Source: Drosophila persimilis (Eukaryota > Arthropoda > Insecta > Diptera > Drosophilidae). From it: a stretch of 64,000 bases of DNA. The stretch spans positions 11,842,001 through 11,906,000 of the forward strand of contig NW_020825288.1 in NCBI RefSeq assembly GCF_003286085.1, written 5' to 3'. Position numbers and translations under genes: made by a program. Each line of letters begins with the position of its first letter. Within the stretch, counting starts at the first letter, position 1. Of the stretch, positions 1-10,459 are shown piece by piece. Under the pieces are notes generated by a model. That model made no database searches, was not told the origin of the DNA, and saw nothing but the letters and a program-made list of their open reading frames with translations.

Positions 1-840
1 CTCCAATTCCGGTCGCGTTTAGTACTCTTGTCTAAGTCCGCGGTGGCGAATCTCCAGTCTTTTATGGGACCCCGGCATTTCCAGAATATCGACCCAGGCT
101 CTTGAGATTGAAAGCTTCTTCTACGGCTCCCACTTTCCTGGGTAGCATCTGGTATAAATATATGTTTGCCATCAACACTTTTCAGATCGATATAATCGTA
201 ATCAATAGTGGATTATTCATTTCATCTTTAACTTTACATAAAAGGTACTATCTTCAATCTAGTGGACCTTCAGTGCCACCAGATAGTTGGGACTCCCAAT
301 TTTCTTTTCAAATTAATATATCTTGTTTTCTATTATATGCAACTTTTTTTCTTGTTTGTTTTGGAAAAACAAACATATTTAATTGCTAAGAATTCCGCTT
401 CAAAAGTACGCCTTTGATTCCAGACCTATTCCTCTTGGAGTTGCACATATCGTGGTTTTCTGGAATTCCTTCTCCCGTTTTTTGAGTGTTCTTGTCTTGC
501 AATCCTTTATTGGGTTTATGGAACTTTTTTTAATGTTGAATGTTGTACCAAAAGCAATAGAATCAAAAAAATCCACATCTTGAAGTGCTTCGAGATGTTC
601 AACTGCTCGAGAAAGGGAAAGAAAACTTGCTTTTCTCTCCTTAAGAGAAATATACTAAAGCTGTTCCTTCTTATCAACAATTTCTGAGTAAACACATAAA
701 CTTACTCGTTTAATCTGTTATGAGAAAATAATGAGAAAGTCTGGATGAAATGCGGGAATGATAAGAATAAAAAATACTTTTCACTTTGAACTTTAAACTC
801 AAAAGAATCCGTGTGAATATATCCAAACTGCCAATGCAAA
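1..840. other. AT-rich non-coding DNA left of a retrotransposon remnant
   Basis: No open frame here has a believable start or recognisable protein; the longest begin with TTG and are compositionally like chance. The stretch may be older transposon debris, because a reverse-transcriptase remnant starts just to its right, but I see no terminal repeat or recognisable domain to prove it. Confidence 0.35.
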
Positions 841-847
841 TGACGCA

Positions 848-2100
848 ATGATATTGTGGAAGAGTAGACCCTGGAGCTGTAGATCTTACTATAACCTGTT
901 CCCTGGCTCTGTTTCCTTTAATTTGTTAAATAAACGCTTTATACTTTATAAGCCTGTGTTTTCACCGGGTCCAGACGGGGCTCCAGGCTGTGTACTCAGG
1001 TACTGCCCGGAGGTTCTGACGTGGACTCTTGCTTAAACTATTCACCCTGTCCATTAATAGCTCTTGCTTCCTCCCGATCTGGAAGGAACTTTTTATAATT
1101 CCTCTCCATAAAAAAGGTAGCAAGTCTGACGCAACAAATAATAGAGGTACATATATCTAAGTCATCTAACTCCGCTTAACTTAACTTTAATCACTTATGT
1201 CTCCAACTCAGCATGGATTTATAATGCGGCTATCAACCACCACGAATGAACAACTCTTTCATCATTAAAGGCTTTCAAGGAAACTTACATACGGATGTTA
1301 TTTACACCGACTTTAGTAAAGCACTCGACTCTGTAAACCACTCCCTTCCAGCACATAAACACGATGGATTACTACCTTTGTTTCAGGTCTCAAAGAGTCC
1401 TCTTCAAAATCTCCCTCACCTTCGGTATAAGCATACTCTCGATGATCCGCATATGAAGGTGATGTTAAGCTCATGTCCAGTATATGTATATTATATATAT
1501 ATATTTTTTTTTTATTTTATTAGAAATCAGCTTTACTTAAACTATGTATATTTCCCTTCAAACTCGCTTTCAGTCATGGTGCTGTGTAAATTTGATAGAC
1601 CTTATTGCCTCAAAATGTAAAGTAATGAAATATCATACCCTATATACCTATACCCTATGCGGCGATTCTCTTGATATAATTATTCAGGTTGATCATCTTG
1701 GTGTTCATACTTCTACCATGGTAAGGAAGGACATTGGCTTGTTTGGGTTTATAGGGAGGTTGTCAAAGGAATTTTTTGACCCCTAAATAACAAAGACTCT
1801 TTATACCTCGCTAGTTTGTCCGATCTTAGAACACAGCACCTGCGTATACCAGGACCGTATAGTATCAGTACAGAAAAACTTTTTACTCTTTGCTTTACGG
1901 GAGGCGGCTGTGAGAGTACCATCTTACTCTAGTAGACTGCTATTAGTAAATCTCCCATCCTTAGCTAACCGTAGAACATGCTTGGTGTGATTTTTATGCA
2001 CAACTTGATCGAGGGTGAAGTAGATAGCCTTGATTTGTTCAGCCGCATAAACTTCACTCCCCTAGAAACAATTTACCGTTGACCCTTCCGTTTTTTAGAT
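848..2100 (+). mobile_element. decayed non-LTR (LINE-type) retrotransposon reverse transcriptase
   Basis: Conceptual translation in shifting plus-strand frames gives a recognisable LINE reverse-transcriptase order. SPGPDGAPGCVLRYC is near 960-1005. FLPIWKELFIIPLHKKGSKSD is spread over about 1067-1128. SPTQHGFIMRLSTTTN is near 1200-1247. DVIYTDFSKALDSVNHS (palm motif A region) is near 1295-1347. SLVCPILEHSTC and PSYSSRLLLVNLPSLANRRTCL are at about 1808-1980. IFMHNLIEGEVDSLDLFSRINF follows near 1990-2055 in yet another frame. The YxDD box seems degraded: near 1440 the frame reads TLDD followed by an AT-rich insert. Several frameshifts and stops mean it is dead. The clade is uncertain (CR1/Jockey/LOA-like wording); no endonuclease or tail is identified. 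Confidence 0.85.
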
Positions 2101-2584
2101 CGAGTTATTCCCTGATATAACCGTTTAGGGTCTTATGCTAGGATTATAGTTCCCTCTATCGTATAATACCTACAACTAATTCCCTTCATTCTGTGTTTTT
2201 GGTGGGATCCGCTCGTAACATCCTTTTGCTGGTGTCACACGGGCCACTTGATGGTCACGCAACGTCCAGATAGTACATTCGAAAAAATGGTTTCTAAAGT
2301 CTTCTTTCTTGAATAGGAAGATAGTTGGTCGGGTGACCTACTTCTGATTTAATACACCAAATGTGTTGACAATTAATTGAGATTTATGGCCCCTGCATCC
2401 ACCAAAGCATTGTTAGCCAAGCCCAAACACGGCCTTCAGTCGCCCCATTAGTGCAATTATCGCAAAATGACGGATATAGAATACCAGTTGTAGTTGGACT
2501 GGTGTTGAAAGCCGAAACACAGTTAGATTGCTGCTTTGCTATTATCTATATTTGAATGATTGAAACATGGAGAGTCATCTAGCA
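2101..2584. other. intergenic, probable 3' end of the retrotransposon remnant
   Basis: No convincing open frame. The left part may be the untranslated tail of the element to the left. The right part is the 3' flank of the minus-strand secreted-protein gene. No clear AATAAA is seen in the minus orientation close to its stop; an ATTAAA lies about 240 nt downstream, near 2347. Confidence 0.4.
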
Positions 2585-3361
2585 CTAGGCCTGGCAGTGG
2601 GCATTCTCCCAGAGCTGGGCTTGCGACTGGTAGTAGTTCACCAATTCCTCCATACTGACGTTGGCGAGCATCTCATTGATTTTCGGGACGAGCAGGTTCT
2701 GGTACAAGGAGTCGGTGATCTTTGGCTGGATCTCCTCTAGACCAAGAGAAATGAGAGTCTTGCTCCAGCGGTTCCAGAAGTTGTTGGTGGAGATGTTCCA
2801 CAGAGTGTTCCAGTTGTCCAGCTGAATGTCGGCCAAGTAGATGGCCAGTTTGAAGTCGACGATGCGCAGACCCGAGGAATTGGTCAGGCTGTTGGCAAAA
2901 GAATAGCTTCCCACAAAGCGCAGATCCACAAAGGCCTCATTGATCACATCGCGCTGACGGATGGGCACATCGTACCCGGCAAAGTTTATGGAACCCTCGA
3001 CATCGGCTGATCCCAGCACCTGGATCTTGGGGAAGATAACGTCGTAAGCTGCCTCGCCGGTGGTGCCATAATCGCTGGCGCTCAGTATCTGGAAGTTGTT
3101 GAGGCCCTCGATCCGGATGTTGCTCACATTGCCCTTCAGATTGTAGTCGTCGCTGGAGCAGTCGAAGGCGTAGAAGGGATTGACAATGGGAGCAAGCACG
3201 GGAATGTCGGGGGCGTAGCCGCAGGGCATGATACTCTTGAAGGCCTGTATGTACCGGGTCATGGCCGAGCTGAAGTTAGCACTGGCAGCCTGTTGGGGGA
3301 CTGGTGTAGCGCTGACCAGGGCGATGCCCAGGAGGGCCACAAGGAAGAGTTGGGAAGCCAT
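2585..3361 (-). CDS. secreted TULIP-superfamily protein (group-7-allergen / JHBP-like)
   Basis: A 258-residue intronless protein. The frame extends upstream, but I chose the ATG at 3361 because it starts a clean signal peptide (MASQLFLVALLGIALVSA, cleavage expected near residue 18) and the extra upstream residues cross the core promoter. The mature part has about five N-glycosylation sequons (N29, N78, N161, N189, N234) and few cysteines (C47, C68, C256). The PCGYAPDIPVLAPIVNPF region, the following IRIEGLNNFQIL strand and the amphipathic C-terminal half resemble the insect group-7-allergen-like and takeout/JHBP families. These fold as hydrophobic-ligand-binding TULIP barrels. Such proteins are secreted and thought to bind lipophilic molecules; the ligand here is unknown. 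The exact family within TULIP is the main uncertainty. Next gene to the right, on the same strand, is about 1.2 kb away. Confidence 0.8.
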   Translation of the reverse strand: MASQLFLVALLGIALVSATPVPQQAASANFSSAMTRYIQAFKSIMPCGYAPDIPVLAPIVNPFYAFDCSSDDYNLKGNVSNIRIEGLNNFQILSASDYGTTGEAAYDVIFPKIQVLGSADVEGSINFAGYDVPIRQRDVINEAFVDLRFVGSYSFANSLTNSSGLRIVDFKLAIYLADIQLDNWNTLWNISTNNFWNRWSKTLISLGLEEIQPKITDSLYQNLLVPKINEMLANVSMEELVNYYQSQAQLWENAHCQA

Positions 3362-3394
3362 TTCGATTGCTGACTCGGTTGGTGAATGAACTGT

Positions 3395-3428
3395 GACTGG
3401 TTTATGATCGCGCCGGGTGTCTTTTATA
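3395..3428 (-). promoter_or_regulatory. TATA box and initiator of the secreted-protein gene
   Basis: On the minus strand TATAAAAG occupies 3428-3421. An initiator-like CCAGTC lies at 3400-3395, placing the likely start A at 3398, 30 nt downstream of the first T of the TATA box. The translation start follows 37 nt later. This is textbook spacing for a focused fly promoter and supports the start at 3361. Confidence 0.75.
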
Positions 3429-4569
3429 GCTCGACTTTTTATCTCTTGGTTATATTTTCGTTGGGAGATTCCAAATCTTATGATTGATTGCATATCGATG
3501 GAATCGCTTACTGAGTTGCCTTATCGCCACTAAGCCGCATTAATTTTAATTTTCCACAAGACTCAATGGTTCGTGTGCCTGCTTTGGGGGTTTTCCTGAC
3601 AGCTCAGCACGCGTTTTCCCCAAACGATCGATCGTCTGGTTAGTGGCTGCATAATGCCAATAGCCGCGTAAATTTGGTTCCAATATAGGAATGAATTCCC
3701 CGTATAGATATTCCTACTGTTGAGGCGAGGCGACTGTTTGGCCAGTTCCCATGGCCTTATCTGAAAAAACAGTCAATTAGCTGTTTAGCAAACATTTAAA
3801 ATTCAGTTGAATACTGAATTCTGTAGAAATCTCCATTTTAGTTCTAGTTTGCTTGATTAAGGGAACATCAGGATGCATCAAAATAAATCCTCTTTTCAGT
3901 GCGCGAAATTTGAGCATTTCTCGGAATTACATTTGTATTCGCTGCTGGTCTTACGAAACCATTAGGCTTTAATTTTGGCGGTTGTAAGTGCTTTTTGAAC
4001 CGCTTCATGGTCGTTGGAGAAACATTACCTGCACTATTAACGGTGGCTGCGTGGCTACAGACTTAATCTGACTATGGTGCCTCTCCTCTTCCAGCTCCTG
4101 CTGCTCTTTCTGTCTGAAATATTAGTGGATGCTGCATTTTAGTTTTTAGCAAATGTTCCTTCCCTCTCGTGCCCTCAAGCGCACACTCCGTGTAGTGTCT
4201 ATCGAATGAGCAGGACTATATCAAGCCTTCAACCTTCGGTGGTAGACTTTTATGCGTCTTATTGGCAATTTTACCAGCCCGGCGAGTTCTTAACAGCCGA
4301 CAATCGACTTTCTTTAGATGGTGAATGGGAATCTGTGGAAATAAACATTAGCTTTTCGTTTGGGCTGGGTTTTGTAATGTATTCAAATAATTTAAGTCAA
4401 TATTGATTTAAATTGGTGAATTAGCCAAGGCATGAACTTCATTTCGATATGAAGTAAAATAATAATATGGATTAGTCCCTTTTAGGTTTATTTTTACTTT
4501 AGATTGGAAAGCTTTATGCTTCATGCTTTAGCTTTTCTCAACTTACATTAGTTTAGACATTTTGCGTTA
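3429..4569. other. intergenic DNA
   Basis: Upstream DNA of the secreted-protein gene and downstream DNA of the repeat-protein gene. A 66-codon plus-strand frame with an ATG at 4206 exists, but it has no recognisable protein or splice context and I do not call it. No RNA gene or mobile element recognised. Confidence 0.4.
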
Positions 4570-5319
4570 CTAGATATGTCGGCTTGAGCGATGTTTTGCT
4601 GCACGAGAACTAGACGGAGAAGCATTGGTCCTAAATCTGGGGGGATCAGCCACAGCCGAGGAGCCACGTTCAAGTACGGAGTCATTCTCATTACTTTGGC
4701 GATGTTTTATTGCACGAGAACTAGACGGAGAATCAGTGGTCCTAAATCTTGTTTTGCTAGTGGGATCAGCTACAGCCGAGGAGCCACGTCCAAGCTCGGA
4801 GTCAATCCCATCACTTTGGAGATGTTTTGCTGCACGAGAACTAGACGGAGAATCATTGGTCCTAAATCTCGTATTGCTAGTGGGATCTGCTACAGCCGAG
4901 GAGCCACGTACAAGTACGGTGTCATTCTCATGACTTTGCCGATGTTTTGCTGCACGAGAACTAGACGGAGAATCAGTGGTCCTAAATCTTGTTTTGCTAG
5001 TGGGATCAGCTATCGGCGAGGAGCCCCGTACAAGTACGGTGTTATTCTCATTACTAATTGCCTTGTACTTCTTCTCCAAGTCGCAAATTCGGATCTCTTG
5101 GCTCACGATGATCGTCTGGAGTCGAATTATATCGTCGCGGATTTTGTTCACGTTCGCCTCAGACAAATACATAAAGCGCTGACTATTCAGTGGTGCAATA
5201 GATGTACACACTGAGGAATCGCTGTTGTCGGCTTTTCCAGAATTTCCGTCGAATCGTCTGCTGCTGGGACCCTCACGATAGGCTTTTGAAGTGGGAATTC
5301 TTGGCCCCTGAGGATGCAT
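4570..5319 (-). CDS. uncharacterised protein with four tandem ~40-residue repeats
   Basis: The open frame runs 4570-5408 but has no ATG before 5319. Starting there gives 249 residues; a spliced upstream exon is possible because the frame stays open to a TGA near 5409. The N-terminal third is polar and low-complexity. A central stretch (YLSEANVNKIRDDIIRLQTI onwards, about residues 50-90) has the heptad look of a short coiled coil. The rest is four repeats built around RGSSAVADPTSKTRFRT and SPSSSRAAKHRQS, rich in Ser, Arg and Asp. The repeat nearest the C-terminus lacks three residues (VADPPRFRT). I do not recognise the family. The basic Ser/Arg-rich repeats could bind nucleic acid or be phosphorylated, which is inference. 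The frame is preserved across all units, including the 9-bp deletion, which supports real coding. Confidence 0.65.
   Translation of the reverse strand: MHPQGPRIPTSKAYREGPSSRRFDGNSGKADNSDSSVCTSIAPLNSQRFMYLSEANVNKIRDDIIRLQTIIVSQEIRICDLEKKYKAISNENNTVLVRGSSPIADPTSKTRFRTTDSPSSSRAAKHRQSHENDTVLVRGSSAVADPTSNTRFRTNDSPSSSRAAKHLQSDGIDSELGRGSSAVADPTSKTRFRTTDSPSSSRAIKHRQSNENDSVLERGSSAVADPPRFRTNASPSSSRAAKHRSSRHI
4588..5062 (-). repeat. coding minisatellite, ~120-bp unit, four copies
   Basis: The plus-strand word atgtttt(a/g)(c/t)tgcacgagaa recurs at 4591, 4702, 4822 and 4942, a spacing of 111, 120 and 120 bp. All periods are multiples of three, so the array stays in frame inside the overlapping minus-strand gene. 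Copies are roughly 85-95% identical by eye, implying recent amplification or ongoing homogenisation. Confidence 0.9.
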
Positions 5320-5346
5320 CTTGATGTTGGGGCTACTTGCTGACAA

Positions 5347-7620
5347 TTCGCTCGGATTGATGGCAGCTCGGCAAACCGGAAGAGGAGCGGATCTATAAGG
5401 CCTGTTTCATCTAATCATATTTGTTGGACTACAATTTGGAATGGTTGGTATTATTGTGGCAGCATTTTCATATAGAGAAAAAAGTGACTTAATATTCAAG
5501 GTACACCCGATGAACGGATAACATTTGAGTTCCCTGAGCTATTATTTGAGATGGAAAAAGTGCACACAAAGAATCTCTTTTCAGAGATATTTGACTTTAG
5601 CTATAGCAAACAAATGAACCTTCAATTTGAAAAAGATTCCATTTTTGTTCATTCCCTTGGTATTTGGGATTCCTGTTCCAACTTGTGTTTTTCGTGCGTA
5701 TTCGGGCATCCCAATGGCCTTTGTTTCAACATTTTGATTTGGTTTGGCAGGGTCCAGCGCGCAGGGAGATGGAAATGGCTCTGGCTCTGGCGCTAGCTGT
5801 TTGGGATGATGACTGGGACCATTGAAGCTTTGTTGGAGCGATTCACTTGAAATGCAAAAGTTCAATTTACTGCAGGCGCCAGTTTGCTTTCTTTTCTCGT
5901 GTTGTGTTGCACTGCGTGCCGTACCGGAAACAAGCTACGCTCGGTCCACTCCTATCCACCTATCCAACATCCGCTCCCACATGGAGAGCGACACGCACAG
6001 ATATGCACAATGGTACATATGTAGGTATGCTCCCTGCCTGCGCCTGGACAAACGGGATGGATAGTGAAACAAAGCAAATGTGAGCTGAGTAGCCTCTGCA
6101 TTGGACATTTGTTACCGCTGGGCAAAGATGTCCGCAGCGACCCAGGGCGAGGGCCAGGGACTGGGTTTTAGGTTCTGCTACTCCGGCTTTGCTTCCATCC
6201 TTTGATTCTCCCACCCCGCGACGGAGGAGCGGAGTATGTGTGTGTGATTGAATGGACTTGGAGTGTAGTACAACACTCGGAGCTGACGATGACCACGTCC
6301 ATGTTGCCGTTTTACCATGCAAATGCCGGTGAAAACATTTTTTGGACACAGATCCACCGTTGGCCATATTTCGCCAGTGCTGTGGATGGGGAGGGGCGAC
6401 CTGGCCGAACAGCTGCCGTCTGCCGCTTGCCGCTGCTTCAGTTTGCCCTGCAGCCATTGATGATGAGCGCAATGTTCATAACCTGCCCCCTCCTCCCACT
6501 GTTTCTGGGTGGATGGGCTGGTTGTATGCTAATTCCCTCCAGGTGCACATGTGCGGATAGCCGGGTCGAGCCGGAGACGGACCGTGCCCGGCGGCTGAAC
6601 AAGATCTGTATTCCATTTCTGTTATATATACACAAGTTTGGTACACATTATTTTCCTGTTTCGAGCAGATCAAAGTGACAACTGACCGCATTAAGGCTGT
6701 AGCTATGCAGAATATCCGCCGAAAACTCAGCTGATGATGGGGCTCCACTTCATTTGTGGCACACGACGACGGCGGCCCAACGCTGTCGGCCACAACAAAG
6801 CATGGCCCACAGCCAATTTGGTTGGACACACGGCTAATTGGACCAAAGTGCGTGTGCCATCCCATCCTCCGCCTGCTACTATTCCTCCTCCTCCTGCTGC
6901 TAGCTGACGGTGTACCTTGGGTGATGGTGGTGTGTGCGAGAGTGTGCCATGCCTGTGTTTTGGGTGGATGGAGTAAGAGTGTTCTTGATTATACTTCCGC
7001 TTGCTTAATAGGAATTGCGCCACAAAACCACATTATGCCGGCGCGTTGTCGCCCTCAAGTTCTTCTTATTCCTACCTCAGGTGGGGCCGGCCCGATCCCT
7101 GAGCATCAGCCTGAACCGGAGCTCAGCTGCTTTGGCCTCTCTTTTGGGCATTATGAAACCACAAAACTTTTACCGTTTGTTTTGGTTTGGCCTCCGCCAG
7201 CGCCCGGATTCCCCTGCACCCACATGTATTGACTAAATTAATATTCTCAATTGAAAACTTTTCAACAATAGTTGCTGCAAAGTTTTTCAAAGCCATTACA
7301 CGGAGAGAAATCCCACGCGGGATCAAACAAATAATTAAAAACAATAAAATTTATTATGTTGTAAGATGCTCGTTAGCAAACGAGTTGGCAGCCCTGGAGC
7401 CTTTAATGATATTCGATTATTGTCAGCTGGTCAGATTGTGCTTATCGATATCCTAGCTTTTGTTTGCCTTTGTAATTTGCAATTGTTTATGGTATTTTTG
7501 CAGATAAGTTGTAAGAGAAAAGTATCAGTGAAAGTGAAGTACTCTTTGGAAATTAGCCACGTTGCTGATTATGTTATTCGTGTGTCCACGGGTGTCGAAA
7601 GCGATCGAGATGCTTCCAAC
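5347..7620. other. non-coding DNA, GC-rich in parts
   Basis: Several overlapping frames of 70-170 codons exist on both strands between 5.8 and 7.2 kb. They overlap each other, show no conserved domains and reflect GC-rich composition. I see no gene, RNA gene or mobile element that I can support. Confidence 0.45.
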
Positions 7621-7623
7621 GCG

Positions 7624-8004
7624 TCACTGCCCTGAGATGGCGGCCCCGCTTGGCGGAGTCTGGAGTTTCTGGAGTTGTCGTTCCGCGAGGAATACTTGAG
7701 TATTGGATTTACTTTCACTATATAAAGTTATTATGTGTTTTTGTACATAAATTTCAGAATACATAGGATGAAGAATTCTGTAATCAATCATTGGCTTCAA
7801 TGATTGCTGAACTGAAGATATCAGGTACACACTACCCATGTATGCATGTAAGTAAATGTTTGTAATGAACTTCCAATCATAATTGTTTCTTTTTTTGTAG
7901 GCATTGTGAAATGATTCATATGAAAAGCTTCGGCCCGTCAAATGAGTCACTGCCAGTATTCTCAACACAGCGTTTCCCTTTGAATAATCTTGGCTAAAGC
8001 CCAT
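7624..8004 (-). CDS. doubtful 126-codon open frame
   Basis: A true ATG at 8004 opens a frame of 126 codons in moderately AT-rich DNA, longer than its neighbours in similar composition. The translation is not low-complexity but matches nothing I recognise, and it has no signal peptide or membrane segment. A strong plus-strand splice acceptor-like run (pyrimidines then TAG) ends at about 7902 within it, which argues for a different use of the region. A chance frame is at least as likely. Confidence 0.2.
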   Translation of the reverse strand: MGFSQDYSKGNAVLRILAVTHLTGRSFSYESFHNAYKKRNNYDWKFITNIYLHAYMGSVYLISSVQQSLKPMIDYRILHPMYSEIYVQKHIITLYSESKSNTQVFLAERQLQKLQTPPSGAAISGQ

Positions 8005-10450
8005 TTCGTTCAGTGCAGCCTAGGCGGACACACCGCAAAACTTTTGCGTGTGGTTTTGTGTATTCCATTCTAATAAGTCGCCAGCTATCTAACAATTCAA
8101 ATCTAAGAAAATTTCAAAATTCAATTTGCACTGTGGTGCGGTGGTGCTGTGTCGCTGTGTTGATGGGGGAGTGAACAACAAAAGCCCACCTCATCTAGAA
8201 ACTCCCTCGGTTTTGTCCCTTCTCATCATCAGGAGCCATTGCCGATGCGACGGCAAAGTGAACAAACATTTCTGAAAACTTACTTGAATAGATTATTAGG
8301 AATTATCAAAACTTAATTTAGCTTAAGAGTGCTCAACGTAAAGGGGGCAGGGCAGGGCAGGCGGGCGGGACGTGGCATGCGGGCAGCTAATGAATACCGC
8401 CCGAGTTCAGGAACAGGTGACAAACAATCAGTGACTGCAGCACTTGAAAGGCGGCTTTTGAAGTGGTTGCCATTGAGAAAACTTTTGACTTGAAAGGGGG
8501 GACTCCGACCTGGTCGGGGACGCTGTGGCCATTGATCTTGTCATGTCTTTGTTGTGGACTCTGGTAAGTCCCCGACTAAGCGGCTTAGGGCACTCTGCGC
8601 TTGTGGAACTTAAAAGTTTAGCACATGCGACTTAAGCGCTAAAAGAAATAACATCGACTGCTAGGCTGTCATCACAGCGGGACTGCGTTTATTAACTAGA
8701 CTCGGAGATGGACGCTGACATGGACATGAACACGGACAGGAATCGATCTAATGAGGCTGCCAGCTGGCGGCAGTGTCTGGGATTGGCCGGGTCTGCCATA
8801 TCCAGCTGTGTAATCGGCTTCAATTAAATCAAGCCAAACGACACCGGCAATTTGAACGTTCGCTTTTGTGCTCCCCACGGGCACGGACAAGGAGCTTGCA
8901 GCTAAATAGAATCCAGCCAATGTCGGAGTTGAAGTTGGAGTTGGAGTCATGGCGACCTTTTAGCAGTGCTTCCTGCCGCTTTCCCCGTCCTGGCCATTCA
9001 CTCAATCTGGCGTTAATAACGTGGCACAAAATTTACAAGGGAAGTGCAGATGGAAAGAATACTTGAGTTACCTTTACCTTGCCCTTGCCCTTATTCCGAG
9101 TCGATAATCGCAAAGGAAAACGGATGTCCAATTAGTTGTGTGCCAGCTTCCGGCTCCAGCTCTTCCTGTGCACATCCAGCTCATCTTCGCCCGGTCTGAG
9201 CCTGTCAATTGCAGCAGCTTCCATTCGGAGTCGAGCCAAGTCGATTGCCAGTTGGAGGCCAGGCGACGCACAGCCTCGCCCCGCCCCGCCCGTCGTCATT
9301 GTTGCCGGTTGGACGCCAATGGCATAATTTTCATATTTGCTTGCCAGTCAATTGCCAACAATTTGCATAGTTTGATGTATGCATGTATGTATGTATGTAA
9401 GTATGTATGAATAGTAGGTATATGTGATTTATATGTAATCCTCCCACTCTACTTTTAGATATGGCTTATCCCGGTCCCTAATCAATGCCTATTTATGTTC
9501 GAAATCCGTTTGGCTTTGCCAGTGACGCGCTTATCGCGCTGCATGCTCGTCGGGCTAAAAATTGAATAAAGGATTTAGGGCCTTAAATTGGAGGTACAGC
9601 CGCCGACTTGCCACGTCAAATGCCAGTGTCTCAAAGTGTGCGTGTTGTGACTCCACCAAGGATCTCCGCGCGTGTGTGTGTGTGTGTGTGACAGGAAGCC
9701 AAACAAAAGCAACATGTGTAACTTGTATGGCCTGGCAGCGTCAAAAGGCGAGAGGCTGGAAAAATCTATTAGAACGTGTCTTGCCTGCCAACCCGATACT
9801 TCGTTACCCATTCGCCCAGCCTCTGCTCCATTTTCCCGCTTATATTTCACCCGAGGGCATAATAAGCTTGCCTCTGCCTGCCACTTTTTCGAAGAGGAAA
9901 ACCTCTCCGCCTCTCTGCCCCTCGGCTTTTCTTTTTTTCCTTTCCTTTCCCTTTCTTTTTTTTTTATTTATTTCCACGTGCGTGTGTGTGCCTGAGATAT
10001 TTACTTATGATTGAGTTGCGTGGCGGCAGAAGAGGAAACATCGGGGGCACGCCACCCTCGAAACAATTTGGTAAGAGATTGCGGTTGCTTTACTGATTTT
10101 CTCACCCATTTTGTGTGCGCTTTCGCCCCATTTTACCCGACCGTTCGTTTCCTCCCTCTTCCTGCTGCCGGCCTGCCGGCCCGGCCCGCCTGCCAGCCAG
10201 ACTGTGTGTGAGAGATGAAAATTTAAATTGATTTTGCATTGTTTGACTGTCATTGTTGTTGCCCTCATCGCCGGGCTGTTGGCTGTTGTTTTTCTGTTTT
10301 TTGTTGTTTTTGTATATGGTGGTTCTCGATAAAAACGAAGCTCTGGTTCTACATGGGTGGAAAATTATTATAAATTTCAATTTGTGCATCATAAACGTAA
10401 CACCGAATTGGTTTCGGGATTCCCTTACCCGATTCTCTTTGTTGGCCAGC
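8005..10450. other. non-coding DNA with simple repeats
   Basis: No supported gene. It contains a plus-strand donor-like CTG|GTAAGT at about 8563, a tetranucleotide ATGT run near 9377-9410, a GT run at 9672-9690 and a pyrimidine-rich tract near 9920-9970. The open frames here are short, overlap one another, and look compositional. Confidence 0.4.
9672..9690. repeat. (GT)n microsatellite
   Basis: Uninterrupted GT dinucleotide run, about nine units. Confidence 0.95.
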
Positions 10451-10459
10451 TAGCTGGAC

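Noticed and set aside
3362..3493. 44-residue N-terminal extension of the secreted protein
   Set aside because: Lies across the TATA box and initiator; the downstream ATG gives a clean signal peptide.
5822..7236. Many overlapping frames up to 170 codons
   Set aside because: Occupy both strands in competing frames in GC-rich DNA; no domains.
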